Shown: piece by piece, positions 49,239 through 55,919 of the stretch | How positions within the stretch are numbered: position 1 is the first letter of the stretch | How the letters are laid out: each line of letters starts with the position of its first letter | DNA from: Chthonomonadaceae bacterium | GTDB lineage: Bacteria > Armatimonadota > Fimbriimonadia > Fimbriimonadales > Fimbriimonadaceae | Length of the DNA stretch: 64,000 nt | Reading direction: 5' to 3' | Assembly (NCBI GenBank): GCA_015709495.1 | Contig: CP054189.1 | Span: 2,046,001-2,110,000 of the forward strand | Translations under genes and position numbers: made by a program | The notes under the pieces: generated by a model | What the model was told of the DNA's origin: nothing | Seen by the model: only the letters and a program-made list of their open reading frames with translations | The model's database searches: none

Positions 49239-50471
49239 TTGGCTGGCATTGGGCATTGGGCATTGGGCATTGGGCCCAGTTTGGATGCCTGCGTTTTCGG
49301 TGCCCGAGGATGGGAAGCCCGATTTGATCGAGTCTATATAGACGCCTGCACTATTAATCGCGGTCGTGGCGAAGTCACCAAGTTCCGATACCGAGACTGG
49401 CCTGGTCGTTACGATTTGCAATCCGAAGCCGGAGACGGTTGGTCTCGGGTTTCAATTGTTGGTGGCAGCGTTTTGACCCTAAGCGGCCGAGGACAACGAA
49501 GCACAGGAATTGCCACCGTCTATGGTACGGAGTTGGTGGACGTTGCAGAGACACTTCGTGCGGACGCTAGGATACTCCTCTTCACCCTCGGAGTTCTGGT
49601 GTACGGCGATGTTACGCTCTCTCAGGCATTGACCCGTGGCAAGGATCGATCGCTGAATGCCGTCGGCAAGGAACTGGTCGACATTCGATTCACATTGAAT
49701 GAGGGTTCGACGGTTAATGGGCGGATCCACATCCTGTTCAATTGGGTTAGGGGATTTCCCGTGCAAATAACAATGCTGGGTCCTTCCGAGCCAATTCTTC
49801 GTAGGAGTTTCTCGCCGGCATCCTGTGACCCCTCGACTTGGACTCCCATGGTGGTGAAGACTCAGGTGTGGGAGACTGGCAAAGGCTGGACACAAGGGAC
49901 GTCTGTTCGCTTCAACAGAGTTTTGCCATTAACGTCACCCCCAGTTGCCCTATCCCTTCCAGCAGGCGCAACGATTGACGATCAGGCCACCGGCTTGAAG
50001 CGTCTGATCGGTGCCCCGAAACCTCTGACAGAAAGAGACGCGGCAATCACGCTGAGGTACGCCAGCAGAGCGCAAGGGCGAGAGCGAAAAGGTGATCCCT
50101 CAGGCCCAACCTGCGGTCCAGAGTCCCTTTACTATCTTTCCCGTCTATCGGGAGTAACCACAACTCCCTCCGCCGTCTTGGGAGCTTTCAGAAAAGTCGA
50201 GGATGGTGTCAGCATGCTGGACATCAAGTCAGTTGGTGCACAACTTGGAATGAGGCTGGAAGCAACCAAGTCACCCAACCTCAACTTGCAGAGCATCCGC
50301 TTTCCCAGCATCTTGTCGACGCGTGAAAGTCACTTTGTTGTCGTTGTGCGCAAGCGCAGTTCAGACTGGGTAGTGATTGACCCTCCGTACGGCGTCAAGG
50401 TTTATACAGATGCAGCGCTTCGAACACGATGGACAGGATATGCGCTTTCTCCTGAAGGAGCAAGCCAATGA
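49239..50471 (+). CDS. C39-like cysteine protease with N-terminal LolA-like domain; 5' end uncertain
   Basis: Up to 410 residues. The C-terminal third is a C39/papain-like domain: Cys codon at 50112 (GPTCGPESLYYLSRLSG), His at 50331 (ESHFVVVV) and Asp at 50379 (WVVIDPPYG). The Gln expected six residues before the Cys in bacteriocin-processing C39 enzymes is not there. The N-terminal two-thirds (FRYRDWPGRYDLQSEAG ... FPVQITMLGP) is beta-rich and LolA/lipoprotein-sorting-like. This frame offers only TTG starts. The neighbouring frame from TTG 49228 reads MTGLWLALGIGHWALGPVW (first codon as Met), a good signal peptide, then VPEDGKPDLIESI before a stop at 49339. A frameshift near 49335 would join them. 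GC is low. The gene overlaps the next by 4 bp. Confidence 0.65.
   Translation: MAGIGHWALGIGPSLDACVFGARGWEARFDRVYIDACTINRGRGEVTKFRYRDWPGRYDLQSEAGDGWSRVSIVGGSVLTLSGRGQRSTGIATVYGTELVDVAETLRADARILLFTLGVLVYGDVTLSQALTRGKDRSLNAVGKELVDIRFTLNEGSTVNGRIHILFNWVRGFPVQITMLGPSEPILRRSFSPASCDPSTWTPMVVKTQVWETGKGWTQGTSVRFNRVLPLTSPPVALSLPAGATIDDQATGLKRLIGAPKPLTERDAAITLRYASRAQGRERKGDPSGPTCGPESLYYLSRLSGVTTTPSAVLGAFRKVEDGVSMLDIKSVGAQLGMRLEATKSPNLNLQSIRFPSILSTRESHFVVVVRKRSSDWVVIDPPYGVKVYTDAALRTRWTGYALSPEGASQ
49245..49271 (+). repeat. heptanucleotide tandem repeat (GGGCATT)x4
   Basis: Four adjacent copies of GGGCATT, the first with T in place of the first G, followed by GGGCCC. It lies inside the 5' coding region of the C39-like gene, within the putative signal-peptide codons. 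Since 7 is not a multiple of 3, each gain or loss of a unit shifts the reading frame. Confidence 0.9.
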
Positions 50472-51397
50472 AGTGGCGGTTGTCTGCGTTTCTGCTAATC
50501 GGCATTGCGCTATTCGTTGTTTTCCAAATGACGCGATCACAGGCCAGCTTTTCAGGCGAAACAACTTGGGACTTTGGAAATGTGCGGCCAAGCGAACAAT
50601 TGGAAGTGCGTTTTGCAGTGACCAACCGCGAGAACGCTCTGGCTGTTTATGGTGGATTCGAGCAGGCGTGTGGCGTAAGGCCAGCGTTTTCGAATAATGG
50701 AGTCCTGCAAGGGAATGAAAGCGGCGTGCTTACGCTGATCTCTCGAGCGACTAGAAGGCGGGGTCCGGGCGGAGCTTCATTCGTCCTTACTGAGACGATT
50801 CGAGGAATGGTCAGGGAGAGAACATATCGTCTGACGTGGAACGTTGTTGGCGGACCCTGGCTCGATGTGTCTGAACTCTGGATCGATCCCACAACCGATC
50901 TACCATCGGTCCGTGTCAGGAACGCCAGTTCAGGGGTGGCCATTTCTGTTGTTGAAGCACCGCGTGGACTACTTGCGAAGGTCACCAAGGATACAATCAC
51001 CCTCGAATTTGCGAGTCAGCCCATGTTACTCGAAGGCAAAGAATCGCTGGTCTTGGCGGTGACAGATCGAGGGAAGCGATATAGTTTTCGGATTCCCGTC
51101 TATGCTTGTGACAGGGGTGGCCCACGTATTTACCCCTCATTGTCAACCGTGACAAGTGATGGTCTCCGGAACGACATTCCTGTGGGCCGCGTTGTTGGAG
51201 GGGTTCCGGAGGGATGGAGCGTAAGCTGCGATAAGGAGATGGGTCGCGTACACTTGAAACCTGATGGCCAAATTGTTTTTCTTCCGGATGGCGCTGGGGT
51301 GGCACTCAAGGCGGGCCTGATCCGAGTTCACTTGCTTAACTCGATCGGCAAAGTTCAATCTACCGCTTTGATCAACTTTTCGGTGACGTCTTCATGA
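50468..51397 (+). CDS. exported DUF1573-like protein
   Basis: 309 residues. An N-terminal hydrophobic helix (LSAFLLIGIALFVVFQM) anchors or exports it. TWDFGNVRPSEQLEVRFAVT is the opening of a DUF1573/ASPM-SPD-2-Hydin-like Ig domain (DFG-x-V ... F-x-x-x-N), followed by a Cys (EQACGV) and two or three more beta-sandwich domains. Such domains are usually scaffolds at the outer face of the membrane. GAAGGAG precedes the ATG. It overlaps the genes on both sides by 4 bp (ATGA), so the operon is translationally coupled. No catalytic residue is visible. Confidence 0.75.
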   Translation: MKWRLSAFLLIGIALFVVFQMTRSQASFSGETTWDFGNVRPSEQLEVRFAVTNRENALAVYGGFEQACGVRPAFSNNGVLQGNESGVLTLISRATRRRGPGGASFVLTETIRGMVRERTYRLTWNVVGGPWLDVSELWIDPTTDLPSVRVRNASSGVAISVVEAPRGLLAKVTKDTITLEFASQPMLLEGKESLVLAVTDRGKRYSFRIPVYACDRGGPRIYPSLSTVTSDGLRNDIPVGRVVGGVPEGWSVSCDKEMGRVHLKPDGQIVFLPDGAGVALKAGLIRVHLLNSIGKVQSTALINFSVTSS

Positions 51398-52344
51398 GGT
51401 GGATCCGAATTGCGTTGACGCTCTGTGCCGGGACGATTTCCTTGTTGCTCGTTTGCCAGCACTTTGAGCTTATAACCATGCCTTGCAACAGATACTGTGG
51501 GGCCATCAGAGACTGGCCCCTTAGCAAGCTCGTGGCGGTTCTCGCCCTCGCGGGAGTTGTTGCTCTCGGGAAGGCCGCCTGGCTCAATCAGGACGCTGTT
51601 TTTCGGCGCTGGTCCATCTTAGGCGCAGTTGTCGCAATCTGCATGCAGGGCGTTGCTCTGGCGCTAAATGGAGCCTGTCAGAGTTGTATTGCCCTCGCTT
51701 TTCTCCTCGTCGGCCTCGGGTTGACGAACATCAAGAAGCTCGGTCTGGGATATTTGGGACTCTTAGTCGGAACAGTCGGAGTTTACGTGCTTCTCGCTGA
51801 TAAGATTGCCATGGCCCAAGCGCCGGGACCAACTCCGTTGCTGTTGCGTCCGTATGAACGGCCCATAGATCCGAGGGCCCACATCTACGTCGTAGTTGCC
51901 GATCTTGAGTGCCCTGCTTGCCGCCAACTGTCTCGGATTGAGGCTCAAAACAAGAGGTTCGACGTTGTAATCGTCTTTCGGTGGTATTTGCAACCAGCTA
52001 GCTCTGCACGTACTCGACGTGCAGCTCTCGTCATCGAAGGGATTTCAGAGCAAGACTGGGCTAAGGGCGCAACCCTTAGGCGCTCCTTGTTTGCCTCTCA
52101 GGAGCCCCTCACTGACCAAACTATTCTGCGGGTCGCGGATTCCTTGGGAATGCGTGGCGAAGCTGAATCACTCCTCCAAATAGCGCCTGACCGACTCCTG
52201 TACTGGATTGCCGAGGACGGCAAGACGTTCACGTCCCTTGGTGTAAGCGAGGTGCCGTACGTGTTTGACACGGCTGGCAAGCGTCGGATTCTCGGACATT
52301 CAAGTACGCAAGTGATCGAGTCTTTCGCGCAACCAACAAGTTAG
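51394..52344 (+). CDS. VKOR-like / DsbA-like fusion, disulfide-forming membrane protein
   Basis: 316 residues. Residues 1-140 have four or more hydrophobic helices with a loop pair Cys31/Cys35 (PCNRYCG) and a CxxC at 95-98 (GACQSCIAL) at a helix start, as in vitamin K epoxide reductase-type quinone-linked oxidases. From about 160 there is a thioredoxin-fold domain with active site CPAC at 173-176 (VVVADLECPACRQL) and the cis-Pro loop SEVPYVFDT near residue 290. Fused VKOR-thioredoxin proteins oxidise cysteines of exported proteins and pass electrons to quinone. It sits directly before the gene for an eight-cysteine secreted peptide, its likely substrate. Confidence 0.8.
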   Translation: MRWIRIALTLCAGTISLLLVCQHFELITMPCNRYCGAIRDWPLSKLVAVLALAGVVALGKAAWLNQDAVFRRWSILGAVVAICMQGVALALNGACQSCIALAFLLVGLGLTNIKKLGLGYLGLLVGTVGVYVLLADKIAMAQAPGPTPLLLRPYERPIDPRAHIYVVVADLECPACRQLSRIEAQNKRFDVVIVFRWYLQPASSARTRRAALVIEGISEQDWAKGATLRRSLFASQEPLTDQTILRVADSLGMRGEAESLLQIAPDRLLYWIAEDGKTFTSLGVSEVPYVFDTAGKRRILGHSSTQVIESFAQPTS

Positions 52345-52365
52345 GAAACGATAGGAGAATTCACC

Positions 52366-52761
52366 ATGAAGAAAAGAAAGTGGATGAAATGGCTACTGAT
52401 TCCGTTTGCGGTAATCTCAGCAGGGGTGGCCTTCCCTCGGCCTGCAACTGCAGTGGCGCCGACCAATGCGGAGCTTGACCTGGTCGTTGGAGGGATCTTT
52501 ACTGAGTGCGATGGCGACACCCCTTGCAACGTAGGATGCTGGGTCAACGGATCCGGCAGCAAGTTCATCTATAACAACGGTGCAAAGACATGTGGGTCAC
52601 CTGCCTTAGCAAACTGCTCCAATGGGACGCCGACAACCTGCTACGTTAGGTACCATACGTATTCTGGCTGTAACAGCCCCTACGGGGATGGTTCCTATAC
52701 GGCCAATGCGTGTTCGGGTGGCACTATTGGGCCGCCACCGCCACTTCCATCGGAGCAGTAA
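52366..52761 (+). CDS. secreted cysteine-rich peptide precursor with double-glycine leader
   Basis: 131 residues, strong AGGAGA before the ATG. Residues 1-29 form a Sec-type signal peptide (KKRKWMKWLL ... PATA). Residues 30-43 end in ELDLVVGG, a close match to the double-glycine leader consensus cut by C39 peptidases. The part after Gly43 has all eight cysteines (48, 54, 58, 76, 84, 92, 102, 116), many Gly, Asn, Ser and Thr, and a proline-rich end (GPPPPLPSEQ). The leader has no Cys. This predicts a secreted peptide of about 88 residues with four disulfides. It may be a bacteriocin, toxin or signalling peptide. No homologue is known to me. Confidence 0.75.
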   Translation: MKKRKWMKWLLIPFAVISAGVAFPRPATAVAPTNAELDLVVGGIFTECDGDTPCNVGCWVNGSGSKFIYNNGAKTCGSPALANCSNGTPTTCYVRYHTYSGCNSPYGDGSYTANACSGGTIGPPPPLPSEQ

Positions 52762-52763
52762 TC

Positions 52764-53483
52764 ATGAATCAGGCGCGCCGTAGGTGTCCGGTCGGAGCAT
52801 TCACGCTCATCGAGACCACCGTTACAATTGCAGCTGTTTGTGCTCTGACTAGTATCGTGTTGCCCGTGCTCGCAAAGGCACGTGCGCGGGCGATCGAGAG
52901 TTCGAGCGCAAGCAACCTTCGCCAACTCGGCGGGGCGATTCATCTCTACGCCATAGACAACGATGGCGCGCCACCTCCCTATACGAATGCCGAATCACTC
53001 TTGTACTTTTACGAGAATCCAGTGGGCTTGTTGGGAGACCTTCCTACGAACTCAGAAATGCCTCGAATGTTGCGAGACAGCCTTGAACCCTATGTTCGTT
53101 CGCAAGATGTGTGGTTTAGTCCCGCAGATCCTGTAAAGGGCCAGGACCGGTACTATCTGGGGATTCGACATAGGTACTTGAGTTACGCTTACGGGGGCGT
53201 CTACGAGGGAGGTACTGCGGTTTGGCGATATGTTACGGAGAACCTGACTCCGCCTCCTTCACTACCGCTTGACGTCTTGCCTCAGAAGCAGCCGATCATG
53301 TGCGAACCCGCTTCTGGTGGAGATGAGGCGTTCAATGAACCCAGCCTAACGTGGTCAGGAAACAGCACGCGAGGATATCATTCAAGCGGGATGGGCTATT
53401 ACTTGTTTCCTGACCTACATGTGAAGGCGTATCCTGTGGGGCGCAAGTTTAGAGTCGGAGATCCTCCAGAGTCATACTGGTGA
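52764..53483 (+). CDS. prepilin-like protein in the peptide operon
   Basis: 239 residues from the ATG at 52764, two bases after the precursor's stop codon. The prepilin-like N-terminus is CPVGA-FTLIETTVTIAAVCA with Glu at position 5 after the cleavage site; the residue before Phe is Ala instead of Gly. SSASNLRQLGGAIHLYAIDND and the C-terminal GYYLFPDLHVKAY follow the DUF1559-like pattern, as in the protein at 15.3 kb. It may form a pseudopilus for release of the peptide or may be an unrelated surface protein. GC is low like the rest of the operon. Confidence 0.8.
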   Translation: MNQARRRCPVGAFTLIETTVTIAAVCALTSIVLPVLAKARARAIESSSASNLRQLGGAIHLYAIDNDGAPPPYTNAESLLYFYENPVGLLGDLPTNSEMPRMLRDSLEPYVRSQDVWFSPADPVKGQDRYYLGIRHRYLSYAYGGVYEGGTAVWRYVTENLTPPPSLPLDVLPQKQPIMCEPASGGDEAFNEPSLTWSGNSTRGYHSSGMGYYLFPDLHVKAYPVGRKFRVGDPPESYW

Positions 53484-53528
53484 GCCTGAGCCAAGGAAAG
53501 TGTGGCGAATGTCTCCATTCTGTGTTGC

Positions 53529-53565
53529 GTCTCGGAACAGCCCAGTAGTAGCTGAGCCGCGAGAC
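53529..53565 (+). terminator. hairpin downstream of the peptide operon
   Basis: A 6-bp stem GTCTCG / CGAGAC closes a 25-nt loop that has further internal pairing (AGC / GCT). No T tract follows. It is a candidate end of the operon transcript. Confidence 0.3.
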
Positions 53566-53669
53566 GGTGAGGTCGGTCTTGCCAAGCTGTCGTGTGGACA
53601 TGGTGCCAAGGGGATTCTATCCTCTCGTGGAGCGGCGGCCTTTCGGAGTGCTTCGGCATGGCCGCCGCC

Positions 53670-53855
53670 TTAAGTCGCTGCATTCTCCAAAAATCGTCTT
53701 GCTGGAGACCATTGTGTGTGCTTGCGCTCGAAAGAACGGCCTCGAAGCTCACTTCTCGACGACGTTACTGCTACTGAGTCATCGAGGAGCGCGTTGAGTG
53801 ACCACGTTCCCGCAGCGACCGCCAGCGATGCGACGACTGTATAGAGTGGGCGCAT
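53670..53855 (-). CDS. possible 61-residue exported peptide
   Basis: A minus-strand frame from ATG 53855 begins MRPLYTVVASLAVAAGTW, like a signal peptide or single membrane helix, and ends in a polar, basic region. No good Shine-Dalgarno is present; GAGAAG lies about 17 nt upstream with a TATTAT between. It could be a chance frame or the broken 5' end of an old gene. Confidence 0.25.
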   Translation of the reverse strand: MRPLYTVVASLAVAAGTWSLNALLDDSVAVTSSRSELRGRSFERKHTQWSPARRFLENAAT

Positions 53856-54009
53856 AATGCTGATAATAACACTTCTCGGAGCGCGCGGAATGACGCAAGG
53901 AAAGTGCCGGTAATGTTACCAGGTGACGATAGGACACAGGAACTCCACAAGACTCCCATTGGCGACGCGCACAGTCCTAGCCGCCCGGTTGGTCCCGCGT
54001 GATCGTCGT

Positions 54010-54960
54010 TCAGCCTACTTGCTCAAAAGCAGACCCGAGGGTCGAGGTTGCCCCTTCCTCAAGCTTCGTTCCGCTCACATAACCTCCCCACACTTGTCCC
54101 GTGTCAGCGCGGATGCTGACGTGGTCAAAGAATCCAGGCATGGTGGCTGGTCCAAACCGAACGCGATAGACCAAGCGTGCTTGATACGGCGCGCGCTGAA
54201 AACCTGATGGGGAGCCATTCCAGCCATTCGGAACCGCATAACCCAGCCCAACTACATCCGCCTCATCTTTGGTGGCTCTCAAAGGTCGTCCCTTGTCCGA
54301 ACAGTAGGAGCTGTACGCACGCCAAGCAAGATCTTTCGCCTGAGCCTCAGTAACCCGAATCTCCGTAGGTGTCACTTCGTATTCACGATCCTGTTCGATC
54401 TCGACGATGCGGCCCGTCTCCGAATCCAAACCGATGACCAATTGAGGACCCAACGAATAGAATTGGTAGGGACCCAAGTCCGGCTTGAAGTTGGCGAAGT
54501 AGTAACCCCAGAGGGACTTCGTCGGGTCGTCCGGATGAAATGCATATCGCATTTTCGCGTTCGGCCATACCCCGAGCTTGTTCGCAATCGAGCGCAGTTC
54601 CATTTTGGCGTCTTCGTCCGACGCGAAATGCCGAAGGCCGGTGCGACGGGAGTCCGTGCGGACGCTATGGGAGCCGTCGGTCAAGCTCAATCGCACCAAG
54701 TCCCCAGTCCGAGAATCCAACAACAACTCATAGTTGTCGGTTCCGAAGACCCATTGCCGCCTCTCTCCTCGGTACGTCATCATAAACTTGGAACGCCACT
54801 CAGAGAATCCGAGGTTCAGGTCCCTTGCAAGCAGGTTGGCTTTCTGCTGGATGCGCTCGAAAGGCAGGTCGCCGGGTTGCGGGGTCGCTTCCTCGCCCTG
54901 TGGAGCGTGCATCGAGAAGCCCACCGAAAGGGCAGCGATCATCGTTGAAACGGTTATCAT
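54010..54960 (-). CDS. secreted PepSY/YcdB-like protein
   Basis: 316 residues from the ATG at 54960, chosen for its GGAGGG Shine-Dalgarno and the clean signal peptide ITVSTMIAALSVGFSMHAPQ. The body has repeated alternation of RTGDLVRLSL, ETGRIVEIEQ and DTGQVWGGYV turns (x-TG-x-V/I), characteristic of PepSY/YcdB-like repeats, with helices such as TEAQAKDLAWRAYSSY between. PepSY domains are thought to inhibit proteases or modulate secreted enzymes. It is the intact relative of the remnant at 48.8 kb. A promoter lies directly upstream. Confidence 0.7.
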   Translation of the reverse strand: MITVSTMIAALSVGFSMHAPQGEEATPQPGDLPFERIQQKANLLARDLNLGFSEWRSKFMMTYRGERRQWVFGTDNYELLLDSRTGDLVRLSLTDGSHSVRTDSRRTGLRHFASDEDAKMELRSIANKLGVWPNAKMRYAFHPDDPTKSLWGYYFANFKPDLGPYQFYSLGPQLVIGLDSETGRIVEIEQDREYEVTPTEIRVTEAQAKDLAWRAYSSYCSDKGRPLRATKDEADVVGLGYAVPNGWNGSPSGFQRAPYQARLVYRVRFGPATMPGFFDHVSIRADTGQVWGGYVSGTKLEEGATSTLGSAFEQVG

Positions 54961-54976
54961 TGGATCACCCTCCGCC

Positions 54977-55005
54977 ATTGTAACCCAATGAGCCAAGCGT
55001 TACAA
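54977..55005 (-). promoter_or_regulatory. promoter of the PepSY/YcdB-like gene
   Basis: On the minus strand TTGTAA (55000-55005) and TACAAT (54977-54982) are 17 nt apart. The -10 ends 16 nt before the ATG, so the mRNA would begin just before the Shine-Dalgarno. Confidence 0.65.
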
Positions 55006-55087
55006 GACGTTGTCGGGTTCTGTCGCCCATTCAGTAAGTTGCGTCTTGGCTGGAGTCAAACCCGGCGCAGAGTCGGTGCCCGGGTGC

Positions 55088-55122
55088 CCCGGACAGGCGG
55101 CTGACCGTGCCGTTTGTCCGGG
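55088..55122 (+). repeat. long stem-loop, element A
   Basis: Fourteen consecutive base pairs with two G-T wobbles enclose the loop TGACCGT (arms CCCGGACAGGCGGC and GCCGTTTGTCCGGG). Confidence 0.75.
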
Positions 55123-55238
55123 AGGATTGGGAGACCCCCTGCCCGGAGAACAGGAAAGGACGTACCCGCAAGAATAAGCCTGGGTGCCCTCACCCTGGCC
55201 ACTTGATCGACCCAGATGAATTCTCGCCTTCAGCCCAT

Positions 55239-55276
55239 CCCTGACAAACGGCACAATCCCTCCCCGCCTGTCAGGG
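55239..55276 (-). repeat. related stem-loop, element B (inverted)
   Basis: Eight base pairs (CCCTGACA / TGTCAGGG), a small bulge and three more pairs. Its first arm, CCCTGACAAACGGCAC, resembles the reverse complement of element A (CCCGGACAAACGGCAC), so the two form an inverted repeat about 150 bp apart centre to centre. Confidence 0.6.
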
Positions 55277-55337
55277 CCACCCGCTGGCGAGAGAGGGCCT
55301 ACTGTACAGAAGCTGCGCGCTGCACAGGGCCCAGAAG

Positions 55338-55739
55338 TTACAGGTCGTACCGCTTGGGGCCGTCGTCTTTGGTGCCTTCGGAGATTCTCTTAACGAATGC
55401 GATCAGCTCGGCTGGGTTGAATGGCTTGGTCAGATACATGTCCGCGCCGAAGTGGTAGCCTTCGAACACGTCCTTGTCCTGCGCCTTTGCCGTCAGCATG
55501 ATGACGGGCAGGTTTTCGGTTTCCGGGTCGCGGCGGATGGCTTTGAGGACTTCGAACCCGTCCATATACGGCATCATCACGTCCAGAACGACCATGCTCG
55601 GCTTCTCGGATTTGATCTTCTCGAGGCCTTCCTTGCCGTCGAAAGCCGTCACGACCTGGTAGCCGTGTCGCTCCAGATTCACCTGAATCAAACGGACGAT
55701 GTTTCTCTCGTCGTCACAAACCAAAATCTTGGATGGCAT
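55338..55739 (-). CDS. stand-alone response regulator (CheY-like receiver)
   Basis: 133 residues, receiver domain only. KILVCDDERNIVRLIQVNLE has the acidic pair, VVLDVMMPYMDGFEVL the phospho-acceptor Asp (about residue 53), VIMLTAKAQ the conserved Thr and GADMYLTKPFNPAEL the Lys. It has no output domain, so it acts by protein contact. No kinase gene adjoins it; the nearest are the GAF kinase at 58 kb and the hybrid kinase at 61-64 kb. Upstream AGGAG is 14 nt from the ATG. Confidence 0.9.
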   Translation of the reverse strand: MPSKILVCDDERNIVRLIQVNLERHGYQVVTAFDGKEGLEKIKSEKPSMVVLDVMMPYMDGFEVLKAIRRDPETENLPVIMLTAKAQDKDVFEGYHFGADMYLTKPFNPAELIAFVKRISEGTKDDGPKRYDL

Positions 55740-55907
55740 TCGCTTCGAATATCTCCTGGACTGTCTGTTCGATGCTACCTGAAGCGTTCCCGCGATTCAA
55801 CGCGCATCAGTAGGGCGATGCGTATTGTACCGGACGTTCGAAACTTCGCCGGACGGGTGACGGGGCGCCCCGGTGTTCGGATGGCATTGTACCCAGGCTC
55901 AGGCGGG

Positions 55908-55913
55908 TAATCT
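55908..55913 (+). promoter_or_regulatory. -10 box of the FAH-like gene (leaderless type)
   Basis: TAATCT ends 6 nt before the GTG at 55920. Confidence 0.35.
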
Positions 55914-55919
55914 CTTGGG

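Larger units (their letters stand above)
53484..54009. other. gap at the right edge of the low-G+C island
   Basis: About 525 bp between two converging genes. It contains a hairpin at 53529-53565, an inverted pair GGCGGCC / GGCCGCC around 53632-53668 and one weak minus-strand reading frame (53670-53855). I see no transposase, integrase remnant or tRNA that would explain an insertion. Confidence 0.5.
55006..55337. other. hairpin-rich intergenic region, possible structured RNA
   Basis: No protein-like frame is seen. The region contains a 14-bp stem-loop (55088-55122), a second, related stem-loop (55239-55276), a short CTGGGTG-CCCT-CACCCTGG type hairpin near 55179-55198 and high G+C. The minus strand holds GACAGAACCCG near 55012-55022, which resembles the 3' conserved segment of RNase P RNA, but the matching 5' segment (GAGGAAAGTCC) is absent. 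I leave it unassigned. Confidence 0.4.

Noticed and set aside
55006-55337. RNase P RNA (rnpB) on the minus strand, because of GACAGAACCCG near its 3' end
   Set aside because: The conserved 5' segment GAGGAAAGTCC that must pair to form P4 is missing, and the bases after CCCG do not allow P4 pairing.
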